From Jejuia algarum (GTDB taxonomy: Bacteria; Bacteroidota; Bacteroidia; Flavobacteriales; Flavobacteriaceae): a stretch of 64,000 nt of DNA. Below are positions 56,916-64,000 of the stretch, in pieces; the first letter of the stretch is position 1, and every line of letters begins with the position of its first letter. Both the position numbers and the translations under genes were made by a program. Location: NCBI GenBank assembly GCA_947495775.1, contig CANMAQ010000013.1:70592-134591 (forward strand), in the 5' to 3' direction. Under the pieces are notes generated by a model, which was not told the origin of the DNA, ran no database searches, and saw only the letters and a program-made list of their open reading frames with translations.

Positions 56916-57545
56916 CTATTTAAAAAAGTAACCTACGGAAAGTTGAAATACTGCATTTTTATCATCTACAGTTTCAACATCATTAATATTGGTTAAACCA
57001 AGACCAAATCGCAGTCCAAAATTTAAACCACTTTCTAATTTTGCTGCCAATTCGAAATCTAAACTTAAATCAATAGGCTCAAAAAAATCGGATATATCTG
57101 CTTCTGGAAAAACTACCGATCCGCCTCTCACCTCTTGCTCTGCATTAACACGTATCCCTAATTGCGGCCCACACCCTAAACTCAACACATCTTTTACCAC
57201 ATAAAACTTCGCTAAAAGCGGTATGTTTATATAATCTAACTTAATCGTCGAAGATGTTTCACTTGACCCTGCATTAAAAGTTAGAAACTGATCGAAAACA
57301 ACACCTTGTCTTGAATATGACAATTCTGGTTGCAGCGAAAGCCGCTCTAAAAGATGCAGCTCTAAAACACCCCCTACATGAAAATTTGCCCTAGCACTTA
57401 GGTCTTGGACGTTATTTGAAAAGTCCCCTACAAAGGTAGAAATGTTCAAACCAGTTCTTACGCCATATTCCACTTTTTGCTGCGCTATAACTATTGATGA
57501 AAACAAAAGTAAAACAGCTACAATACACCTTGCTTTTTGACACAT
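56916..57545 (-). CDS. Outer membrane beta-barrel protein (PorT-like)
   Basis: A 209-residue exported barrel with a signal peptide ending SIVIAQ. EYGVRTGLNISTFVGDF near residue 27 and alternating strands ending in VFQLSVGYFFK are typical of the outer-membrane-beta-barrel family in Bacteroidetes. Role not known. It sits between the LytTR regulator and a perfect copy of that gene's tail, so homologous recombination between the two 100-bp repeats could delete it. Confidence 0.82.
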   Translation of the reverse strand: MCQKARCIVAVLLLFSSIVIAQQKVEYGVRTGLNISTFVGDFSNNVQDLSARANFHVGGVLELHLLERLSLQPELSYSRQGVVFDQFLTFNAGSSETSSTIKLDYINIPLLAKFYVVKDVLSLGCGPQLGIRVNAEQEVRGGSVVFPEADISDFFEPIDLSLDFELAAKLESGLNFGLRFGLGLTNINDVETVDDKNAVFQLSVGYFFK

Positions 57546-57700
57546 AATCGTAATATTCTTTTGCGTAAATATAATTTATTTTCTATAATTACAACTCAAT
57601 TTTAGAAAACATCATACGAAGTATCATTTCACGAATATCACACACTAAATTTCAATCAAAACGGTAGAGGTGTATATCTACAACTAAAGAGAAAAACACT

Positions 57701-57800
57701 CTACAAATCCAACCATTGTTTAAATGAAGAGGCCTTATTTTTACCGATGATAATATCAATTTCAGAAGTAGGTCTCGTTTCTATTTTAAGTGAATTGTTT
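57701..57800 (-). repeat. 100-bp direct repeat, gene-borne copy
   Basis: The 3' end of the LytTR gene, identical over 100 bases to 56736-56835 and 965 bases away in the same orientation. Confidence 0.95.
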
Positions 57801-58843
57801 CCAAATTTTATAATTTTATCTATCGCATAAATAGACACTATAATTTGACGGTTCGCTCTAAAAAACAACTTCTCATCTAGAGAGGAATAAATCTGATCTA
57901 AACTGTCATTTGCTGTAAAACGTTTACCATCTTTTCGAACAATATAAGTTATGGTATTTTCTAAATAGATATAGGATATGTCTTCTATAGACACAGGCAT
58001 AAGCTCATTTCTTATATACGTTAACAAACGTTTCTTAGGCAAATCCTTTATCGCTTCTTCTTCGGCACTATTACCTCCCTCGTGTATCGCTTCTTCCTCC
58101 TCCTTAGCTTGTCGTTCCTTTTCTATCGCTATATTTTTTTGGTAGTTTTCTAAAGACGCATTTAATTTCGACAGGTTTAGCATGCTGTCTTCTAAGCGTG
58201 TTGATTTTTGCTCTAAAGCTTCATAATAGTAATTGGTAACATATCTTATGATTCCAAATAAAATGACTAAAATAAGTAACCCTAGGATAATGAATATCAC
58301 ACTAAACCTATTTTTAAAATTATCAAACTTAGTAATCACGTTCTTTAAATTAATATGCGTAACTACAATTAAATCTGAATCTGGTATCGCATCCAAACGC
58401 ACCACTTCCGACGCTTCTAATGCATCCTCCTCCATACTGTAATTGTCTATATATGTATAAAGATCTTCTGCTGTAATATCCTTTTTTACATTAGTAACCA
58501 TTGCATTGGTAGCTGCATCCTTAGTCCCTACTTTGGTAATATCTGGATAACTCACAATATTACCAGACCAATCGATAACAGACAAAAACATATTAACACC
58601 ATTAATATCTTCAATACTTTTCTGTATACCTCCAACAACAATAGCTTTATCAACATGAGCCGCCAGAGCATTTGCACTGATCATAGATATTTGTTTCGCG
58701 CGTTGTTTTCCTGATTGTATTTCATTCTCCAAAAGCAATATCACACTCTGCTTGGCTATAAACTGTACTGCTATAAACGCAAGGCTAATGTAAACAACAC
58801 TAAACACCAGAGTTGTTAAAACGTAGACTTTATAATTTTTCAT
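57701..58843 (-). CDS. Membrane-bound LytTR-domain transcriptional regulator
   Basis: A 380-residue one-component regulator. Membrane segment 1 is at about residues 8-30, an extracytoplasmic sensor region of about 150 residues follows (SVIDWSGNIVSYPD is Cache-like), membrane segment 2 is at about 180-202, a charged coiled coil is at 205-260 and a LytTR DNA-binding domain runs from about 280 to the end (ISYIYLENTITYIVRKDGKRF, then FFRANRQIIVSIYAIDKI). It has no kinase or receiver domain. It probably senses an external signal and controls genes directly while membrane-bound. The barrel gene downstream may be a target. Confidence 0.87.
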   Translation of the reverse strand: MKNYKVYVLTTLVFSVVYISLAFIAVQFIAKQSVILLLENEIQSGKQRAKQISMISANALAAHVDKAIVVGGIQKSIEDINGVNMFLSVIDWSGNIVSYPDITKVGTKDAATNAMVTNVKKDITAEDLYTYIDNYSMEEDALEASEVVRLDAIPDSDLIVVTHINLKNVITKFDNFKNRFSVIFIILGLLILVILFGIIRYVTNYYYEALEQKSTRLEDSMLNLSKLNASLENYQKNIAIEKERQAKEEEEAIHEGGNSAEEEAIKDLPKKRLLTYIRNELMPVSIEDISYIYLENTITYIVRKDGKRFTANDSLDQIYSSLDEKLFFRANRQIIVSIYAIDKIIKFGNNSLKIETRPTSEIDIIIGKNKASSFKQWLDL

Positions 58844-59070
58844 TTTTCTATTTTAGCACTTTTTAGTAATGGTACTAAATTACGTTATAAGTATAAAAAA
58901 CACCTTATTTCTAAGAGCTTAATTTCCTTTTTAGCCTCTTATATTCCACTTCAATAAGTTTACACCCCTTATAAACACTGGGATTGATAATTATTGTATA
59001 CTTTTATACTCTCAATCACTAAGTATAAACATTACAAACACACTTAGTCCTTGTTTAATAGATTACTAAT

Positions 59071-59481
59071 ATGAAAAGCAACACCAAACATCTTAAACGC
59101 CTCCTATTAATAAGCAGTGTTGTTGCTATGGTCATTTATATGGCGACTCGTAATCTTCACTCTAGTAACACAGAAAAGCTAACGACCTATAAACACATGT
59201 CTACTGAGAAACTTATAAAAAAGTATGACAATGCTGCCTTAGATCATTTAATTGAAAAGGCCATAGAAGTAAAAGGCACCTTAAAAGAAGTACATTCAAA
59301 AAACAACATTTACACTCTATATATAAGTGATGGTTCTAACAAAACTTATATTCTTTGTGAAATGCAAAAAGACCAAATTCATAAAATACCGCACCTTAAG
59401 ATTGGCGACAAAATACTTGTAAAAGGCATTCTTAAAGGACACTTGTTGGATATAATATTATTAAATTGCATCATTATTTAA
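59071..59481 (+). CDS. OB-fold (tRNA_anti-like) protein with N-terminal anchor
   Basis: A 136-residue protein with a hydrophobic N-terminal segment (LLLISSVVAMVIYMA) and a C-terminal OB-fold (AIEVKGTLKEV, then KIGDKILVKGILKGHLLDIILLNC). The fold resembles tRNA_anti-like domains found in Bacteroidetes exported proteins. Function unknown. It is ten bases upstream of a YceI gene and probably co-transcribed with it and the barrel protein after that. Confidence 0.75.
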   Translation: MKSNTKHLKRLLLISSVVAMVIYMATRNLHSSNTEKLTTYKHMSTEKLIKKYDNAALDHLIEKAIEVKGTLKEVHSKNNIYTLYISDGSNKTYILCEMQKDQIHKIPHLKIGDKILVKGILKGHLLDIILLNCIII

Positions 59482-59491
59482 ATCCCTTTTC

Positions 59492-60031
59492 ATGAATAAA
59501 ACACTATTTCTATTTCTATTTATTTGTATGAAAAGTTTTTCTCAAAACGTAGAATACATTGAACGGCAAGGAGAAGTTACATTTTTTTCATACACCTCTG
59601 TGGAAAATATACAAGCTAAAAATGCACAAACGCTCAGTTTATTAAACCCTAATACACAAGAGATTGCTGTACAAATTTTAATGCGAGCTTTTGTATTTCA
59701 AAAGTCATTAATGCATGAGCATTTTAATGAAAGTTATATTGAATCCGACCTCTACCCTAAGGCAACTTTTGAAGGTAAAATTGAAGATTTTAATGCTAAT
59801 GCATCCTTGCAGACTAAGCTTATTAAAGGTACTTTTACACTTCGAAATATTTCAAAACCTGTCGAAATAAAAGCAACAATTTCTAAAACAGACAACAGCT
59901 ACACGGTTAAGGGGGGCTTAGACGTATTCATTGATGATTACAGTATTAAAGTACCTGCACTTTTATCGCCTAACATCTCTAAAAAAATAGAAGTTACTTT
60001 TAATTTTAAATATGCGCCTTATGACAATTAA
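59492..60031 (+). CDS. YceI-family exported protein
   Basis: A 179-residue protein with a signal peptide (to about residue 18, KSFSQ). The YceI barrel features are GEVTFFSYTSVENIQAKN, AFVFQKSLMHEHFNESYIESDLYPKATFEG and the C-terminal TFNFKYA. The family binds isoprenoid-type ligands in some members. In this operon with a DUF5777 barrel it may handle an electron-transport-linked lipid, which is inference. Confidence 0.9.
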   Translation: MNKTLFLFLFICMKSFSQNVEYIERQGEVTFFSYTSVENIQAKNAQTLSLLNPNTQEIAVQILMRAFVFQKSLMHEHFNESYIESDLYPKATFEGKIEDFNANASLQTKLIKGTFTLRNISKPVEIKATISKTDNSYTVKGGLDVFIDDYSIKVPALLSPNISKKIEVTFNFKYAPYDN

Positions 60032-60896
60032 AACTCTAAGACTCATCCTTGTATTAAGTTTGCCGTTTTACAGCACAGGGCAAAGCCTTCTTGACAAACT
60101 TGAAAAAGAACCTATAGATACCGTTGCACATGTACTAGGTACCTTTCAGGGAACGCGTATATCTATTGGACACTCTATAGAAACGCGTAAAAAAAACACA
60201 CTAGAAGTCTCATTTATGAGCCGGTATTGGAATGTAGAACAAGAAACCAGTAACTCTTTTGTAGCCGATAGAATGTGCGCACGTTTTGGTTTAGACTATG
60301 GGCTTACAGACAAACTCACTATTGCTGCTGGTATTGGCGTCCCCAATGGTATTGCCGATGGATATATTAAATACCGATTAGCACAACAACGCGCCAACGA
60401 CAAAGGTATTCCCTTTGGCATTACCATACTGCAAGCAGGCACTTATAGAACCCGATCTATAATAGGCATTGAACAGAGAGATAATTTCTTTGATAAACTC
60501 GCTTCTACCACGCAGTTACTTATCGCTAGAAAATTCTCCAGAAACTTCTCGTTTCAAATTTCACCTACATTTGTACATCGTACCTCTTCCATTTCAAGCC
60601 TGGACGACAACAACCATTTTGCTGTTGGTTTTGGCGGAAGATACAAGGTGAGCAATCATGTATCTATAGTTTCCGAATATTATTATGTCGCCAATCCTTT
60701 AGAATCTGTAGAAACCTTTGGCGCCTTTTCTTTAGGTACAAATTGGCAAGTAAAAAACCTCTTATTACAATTTAAAATGACTAACAATCAAATTTTTACA
60801 GAGGATGGTTTTATCACGCAGACTACGAGAAACTTTAATACACGAGACGGTAATTTCTTTTTCGGATTTCATGCCACCTATCACATACAACTCTAA
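60012..60896 (+). CDS. DUF5777 family beta-barrel protein
   Basis: A 294-residue exported protein with a signal peptide (LILVLSLPFYSTGQ). PIDTVAHVLGTFQGTRISIGHSIETRKKNTLEVSFMSR near residue 35 and FGLDYGLTDKLTIAAGIG near 92 are DUF5777 hallmarks; strands continue to HATYHIQL. Two ATGs (60012 and 60021) are possible; both overlap the YceI stop. Function unknown beyond outer membrane location. Confidence 0.88.
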   Translation: MRLMTIKTLRLILVLSLPFYSTGQSLLDKLEKEPIDTVAHVLGTFQGTRISIGHSIETRKKNTLEVSFMSRYWNVEQETSNSFVADRMCARFGLDYGLTDKLTIAAGIGVPNGIADGYIKYRLAQQRANDKGIPFGITILQAGTYRTRSIIGIEQRDNFFDKLASTTQLLIARKFSRNFSFQISPTFVHRTSSISSLDDNNHFAVGFGGRYKVSNHVSIVSEYYYVANPLESVETFGAFSLGTNWQVKNLLLQFKMTNNQIFTEDGFITQTTRNFNTRDGNFFFGFHATYHIQL

Positions 60897-61166
60897 AAAG
60901 CGCTTCTTAAGATAAGCCATTACATGTAGGGAGAAGCATCCCATTTTAAATTATTAACCATACTGTTTTTTAGTACTTACTAATCAACGTGGCTTCTTAC
61001 GTCCTAATGCAACCGTAAAATAATACTTAAAAAGGCCCATTATAGCCTTTCTAAGTTATCAATGAAAAGAATATGAACCCTTAAAAAACGATGCCTATGA
61101 ATGACAAAAATTAGTACGAATACACGATTAGTATTACCAAAAAAAAGTAATTAAAATTTATTGAAA

Positions 61167-62690
61167 ATGAAAAAAACAACATTTATTATCCCGCTTTTAT
61201 TTGCGGGACTCGTATCAACAGCCCAGAACGCTCCCAATACAGCGGAAACTTCTGAAACGTCAGAAAACAGTTCTGTAACCGTATTTTCTAGAGAGGAAAT
61301 CTTAGCACGTATCGCTGCAAACAATCAAAACAATGCGACAACTGCTAATGAACCAGCGACATCTAGTCTCGCTACTGGTACTATTACAGCGAATGGAGAC
61401 GAAGGTGTAACAACAGTAGACACTGAAACTTCTGGAAACGCTACGTTATCAGCTATGGCTAATGGAGAGCTTGTAGCGCAAGAACCAGCGGCAAACGCCG
61501 TTGATGCTCCTGAGAACGCTACAGCACCTAGCACCGAAAGTGTTATGACTGTAGATTCGCAAATTTCTGGAAATGGTGAAATCACTGTATTTTCTAGAGA
61601 GGAAATCTTAGCACGTATCGCTGCAAACAACCAAAACAATGCGACAGATACTGCTGATGAACCAGCGACATCTAGTATTGCTACTGGAACTATTACAGCG
61701 AATGGAGACGAAGGTGTAACAACAGTAGACACTGAAACTTCTGGAAACGCTACGTTATCAGCTACGGCTAATGGAGAACTTGTAGCGCAAGAACCAGCGG
61801 CAAACGCCGTTGATGCTCCTGAGAACACTACAGCACCTAGCACCGAAAGTGTTATGACTGTAGATTCGCAAATTTCTGGAAATGGTGAAATCACTGTATT
61901 TTCTAGAGAGGAAATCTTAGCACGTATCGCTGCAAACAACCAAAACAATGCGACGGATACTGCTGATGAACCAGCGACATCTAGTCTCGCTACTGGTACT
62001 ATTACAGCGAATGGAGACGAAGGTGTAACAACAGTAGACACTGAAACTTCTGGAAACGCATCGTTAACAGCTACAGCTAATGGAGAACTTGTAGCACAAG
62101 AACCAGCGGCAAACGCTGTTGATGCTCCTGAGAACGCTACAGCACCTAGCACCGAAAGTGTTATGACTGTAGATTCTCAAATTTCTGGAAATGGTGAAAT
62201 CACTGTGTTTTCTAGAGAGGAAATCTTAGCACGTATCGCTGCAAACAACCAAAACAATGCGACAGATACTGCTGATGAGCCAACAAATTCTAGTAGTGCT
62301 ACTGGTACTATTACAGCGAATGGAGACGAAGGTGTAACAACCGTGGACACTGAAACTTCTGGAAACGCATCGTTAACAGCTACAGCTAATGGAGATACTG
62401 TTGCAGAAGAAACATCTACAAACGAAGTTGCTGCACCTGTTGAAGAACAAGCACCGATAAGAGTTATCTTGTTCCCTAACCCTGCTAGAAGATCTTTAGT
62501 CGTGTTTACGCCAAGTGTTAGACTCTCTAGAGTTGAAATCACATCTACTAGTGGTGAACTTGTTAAATCGCAAAACATTAATAGATTATCAAGAGCACGC
62601 ATTAATGTATCCGATTTACAACAAGGTTTGTATTTTGTAAACATCTATTCAGACGCTGGTAAAACAGTAGAAAGGTTTTTCAAAAACTAA
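61167..62690 (+). CDS. Exported repeat protein with type IX sorting domain
   Basis: A 507-residue protein with a signal peptide (MKKTTFIIPLLFAGLVSTAQ). The ATG at 61167 is chosen over the TTG two codons before. Three full and one partial repeats of 102-103 residues follow, each starting with TVFSREEILARIAANNQNN and containing ITANGDEGVTTVDTETSGN. The last 75 residues (VILFPNPARRSLVVF, ending GLYFVNIYSDAGKTVERFFKN) are a type A type IX secretion sorting domain. So it should be exported through PorU/PorV and displayed or released. Ser/Thr/Ala/Asp-rich composition suggests an adhesive or matrix role, unproven. Confidence 0.85.
   Translation: MKKTTFIIPLLFAGLVSTAQNAPNTAETSETSENSSVTVFSREEILARIAANNQNNATTANEPATSSLATGTITANGDEGVTTVDTETSGNATLSAMANGELVAQEPAANAVDAPENATAPSTESVMTVDSQISGNGEITVFSREEILARIAANNQNNATDTADEPATSSIATGTITANGDEGVTTVDTETSGNATLSATANGELVAQEPAANAVDAPENTTAPSTESVMTVDSQISGNGEITVFSREEILARIAANNQNNATDTADEPATSSLATGTITANGDEGVTTVDTETSGNASLTATANGELVAQEPAANAVDAPENATAPSTESVMTVDSQISGNGEITVFSREEILARIAANNQNNATDTADEPTNSSSATGTITANGDEGVTTVDTETSGNASLTATANGDTVAEETSTNEVAAPVEEQAPIRVILFPNPARRSLVVFTPSVRLSRVEITSTSGELVKSQNINRLSRARINVSDLQQGLYFVNIYSDAGKTVERFFKN
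61281..62435 (+). repeat. In-gene tandem repeat, units of 306, 309 and 309 bp plus a partial fourth
   Basis: Units begin at about 61281, 61587, 61896 and 62205 and each opens with GTATTTTCTAGAGAGGAAAT-like sequence (GTGTTTTC in the fourth). The first unit is 3 bp shorter because it lacks one Asp codon. Near identity between units is high at DNA level, so copy number could change by recombination. Confidence 0.95.
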
Positions 62691-63275
62691 TTAAAACTTA
62701 ATTTTAAACATATCATTATAGTATTAAAGTCCTTTGATTTCCATTTTGGAACTCAAAGGACTTTTTTTATTAATAGCCCCCAAAGTCTTTAATTCAACTT
62801 AGAGCAATCTGCCCCTAAAAACACACATAAAGTAAGCGCGCCTACTTATTCATAAAGAAAATGCATCTTAAAATTTTAAAGGCAATTATTTGTAACAGCA
62901 CTTCACCTATAAAAACGAGACACCCCACCTATAAAAGGCCTCCATTTGCCTAATACGTCTATTAGAAGTTATGCAACACAGTACTTTTGACTCCAAAAAA
63001 ATACATCTAAAAATGCATGATGATTCAAGTAAGAAAAGTAAAACACCCCTCCTTCTCTCTAAATGTTAAAACCACACACACTAAGACACTAAATAGAAGC
63101 ACATTAAAATACTTTTAAGAAAATACAATTTATAAAAGGCTTGTATTTAACATCCCTAAGCTACGGTTTAACCGTAATTTATTCAAACCTGTAACAATTC
63201 TGTTTGTGTAAAAACAGTGTGACATTCAGGTCTATTCAAAACACATTAAAACAACAACACTTAAAATCCATTACA
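62691..63275. other. Intergenic region between the two repeat-protein genes
   Basis: 585 bases. After the terminator at 62726-62768 I see no gene, repeat or clear promoter; the sequence is AT-rich. Confidence 0.5.
62726..62768 (+). terminator. Intrinsic terminator after the repeat protein
   Basis: Inverted repeat AAAGTCCTTTGA / TCAAAGGACTTT with a 15-base loop and a run of seven T, 36 bases beyond the stop. Confidence 0.92.
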
Positions 63276-64000
63276 ATGAACAAAAAAGCACTTATTATAC
63301 CCCTTTTATTTTCGGGAGTATTATGTTCTGCTCAAAACGTATCAGTTCCCTCAACTGATACTATTGAGCGCTCACTCGCAACAGCGTCACAAGACTCATT
63401 ACGTACTGAGCTACTACAAACGTCTGAAGCTACTTTTGGAAGCACATCCGAAAATGAAAACGATGCCTCTACAGCAACAACAAGCAGTACTTCATCTCAA
63501 AGCACAAGATCGAGAAGAGGTTCTCGCCGCTCTAGCTCAAATGGAGCCAGAGGTAGACTTAGAGTCTCTAGCACAGAAGGCATCACCACTCTAGACACAG
63601 ATGCCAGAGGAAACGCTTCTGTAAGTGCAGAGGTTAACGGCGCAACTGTAGCTGAAGAAATAGCGACAAACGAAGATGCCACACCCACAGTTACAAGAAT
63701 AACAACATCTAACTCTAGCTCTAGTACTACATCGAGTCGTTCTGCTGCCAACATAACTGTATCTGATACGGAAGGCATCGTAGACCAAAACATTGAAACT
63801 ACTGGAAACTCATCAGCTTCAATTGGTGCTAATGGAGAAATTGTAGCGGAAGAAACATCTTCTAACGAAGAGACTCAAACGCCATCAACATCTACTGAAA
63901 GCACATCGGCTTCTACTTCTGACACAACCTCTAGTTTAGCTACTGGTAGTATTACAGTGTCTAGCACTGAAGGGATCGTAGACCAAAACATTGAAACTAC
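63276..64000 (+). CDS. Exported repeat protein, paralogue of the upstream one (partial)
   Basis: From an ATG at 63276 an open frame runs off the window, giving 241 residues so far. It has a signal peptide (MNKKALIIPLLFSGVLCSAQ) closely matching the upstream gene's. A basic, Ser/Arg-rich segment near residues 75-95 (SRRGSRRSSSNGARGRLR) follows, then repeats with the module VSSTEGI..D....GN.S.....NG..VAEE..TNE near 100, 155 and 220. This module matches TANGDEGVTTVDTETSGN and NGELVAQEP in the upstream protein. A sorting domain may lie beyond the window. Confidence 0.8.
   Translation, partial: MNKKALIIPLLFSGVLCSAQNVSVPSTDTIERSLATASQDSLRTELLQTSEATFGSTSENENDASTATTSSTSSQSTRSRRGSRRSSSNGARGRLRVSSTEGITTLDTDARGNASVSAEVNGATVAEEIATNEDATPTVTRITTSNSSSSTTSSRSAANITVSDTEGIVDQNIETTGNSSASIGANGEIVAEETSSNEETQTPSTSTESTSASTSDTTSSLATGSITVSSTEGIVDQNIET

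Noticed and set aside
56736..57800. Diversity-generating retroelement (template and variable repeats at a gene's 3' end)
   Set aside because: The 100-bp copies are identical with no adenine-specific differences, and no reverse transcriptase or accessory gene lies nearby.
61325..62152. Long minus-strand open frame across the repeat gene
   Set aside because: It mirrors the tandem repeats in antisense; the plus-strand frame has a signal peptide and sorting domain, the minus frame has neither.

Overview
The window is AT-rich DNA from a member of the Bacteroidetes, almost certainly the family Flavobacteriaceae. Four things support this: type IX secretion and gliding genes (porU, porV, gldJ, gldA), recurring TAnnTTTG -7 promoter boxes, almost no Shine-Dalgarno sequences, and lipoproteins and a C-terminal sorting domain of the Bacteroidetes kind. 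I cannot name the genus. I saw no tRNA, rRNA, CRISPR array, insertion sequence or prophage.

Layout. 1-4.3 kb: the end of a sigma factor with a small possible anti-sigma partner, a UbiA-like membrane protein and gcvP. 4.4-6.8 kb: a tight trio of KAS III-like synthase, methyltransferase and glycosyltransferase. 6.8-9.3 kb: an anchored NUC1 nuclease overlapping a PafA-like phosphatase. 9.5-12.6 kb: MlaE/MlaF-type ABC transporter and a DUF389 protein. 12.9-16.9 kb: minus-strand run M28 peptidase, SDR, HAD phosphatase, SprT-like protein, mannose-1-phosphate guanylyltransferase. 17.2-19.1 kb: a spondin-domain lipoprotein and a small exported protein. 19.5-31.4 kb: PDH E2 and E1-alpha, cdd, porV, porU, then gldJ and murF. 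32.4-36.6 kb: a four-gene phenylalanine/tyrosine operon. 36.8-39.7 kb: gldA, a GIN-domain lipoprotein and a PagL-like protein. 39.7-46.2 kb: methionine synthesis (metF, a MetF-like paralogue, a two-gene split methionine synthase). 46.4-56.7 kb: cysteine synthesis and the whole sulfate assimilation run with siroheme genes and an Rrf2 regulator. 56.7-64 kb: an outer-membrane barrel, a membrane-bound LytTR regulator, a small OB-fold/YceI/DUF5777 operon, and two related repeat-rich exported proteins, the second cut by the window end.

How the genes fit together. From about 56.7 kb down to 39.7 kb the minus strand encodes a nearly complete path from sulfate to methionine: CysDN and CysH make sulfite, a siroheme sulfite reductase makes sulfide (its cofactor needing the CobA and CysG-like enzymes beside it), CysE and CysM make cysteine, and MetF with split MetH methylate homocysteine. 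The PorU sortase and its PorV partner are next to gldJ, and a protein with a probable type IX sorting domain (61.2 kb) lies in the same window.

The strongest non-routine signal is upstream of pheA. A 26-residue leader peptide has 7 Phe and 3 Tyr in 12 consecutive codons. It is followed by a perfect intrinsic terminator ending at the base before the pheA start codon, and by an alternative antiterminator pairing that uses the same 5' arm. This is a textbook-like attenuator controlling the whole Phe/Tyr operon. Other points of interest: a 100-bp perfect duplication of the LytTR gene's 3' end, a 306-309 bp in-gene tandem repeat in an exported protein, a HEPN domain fused to sulfite reductase, a MetF paralogue that appears to lack catalytic residues, and REP-like palindromes between cysD and cysN.
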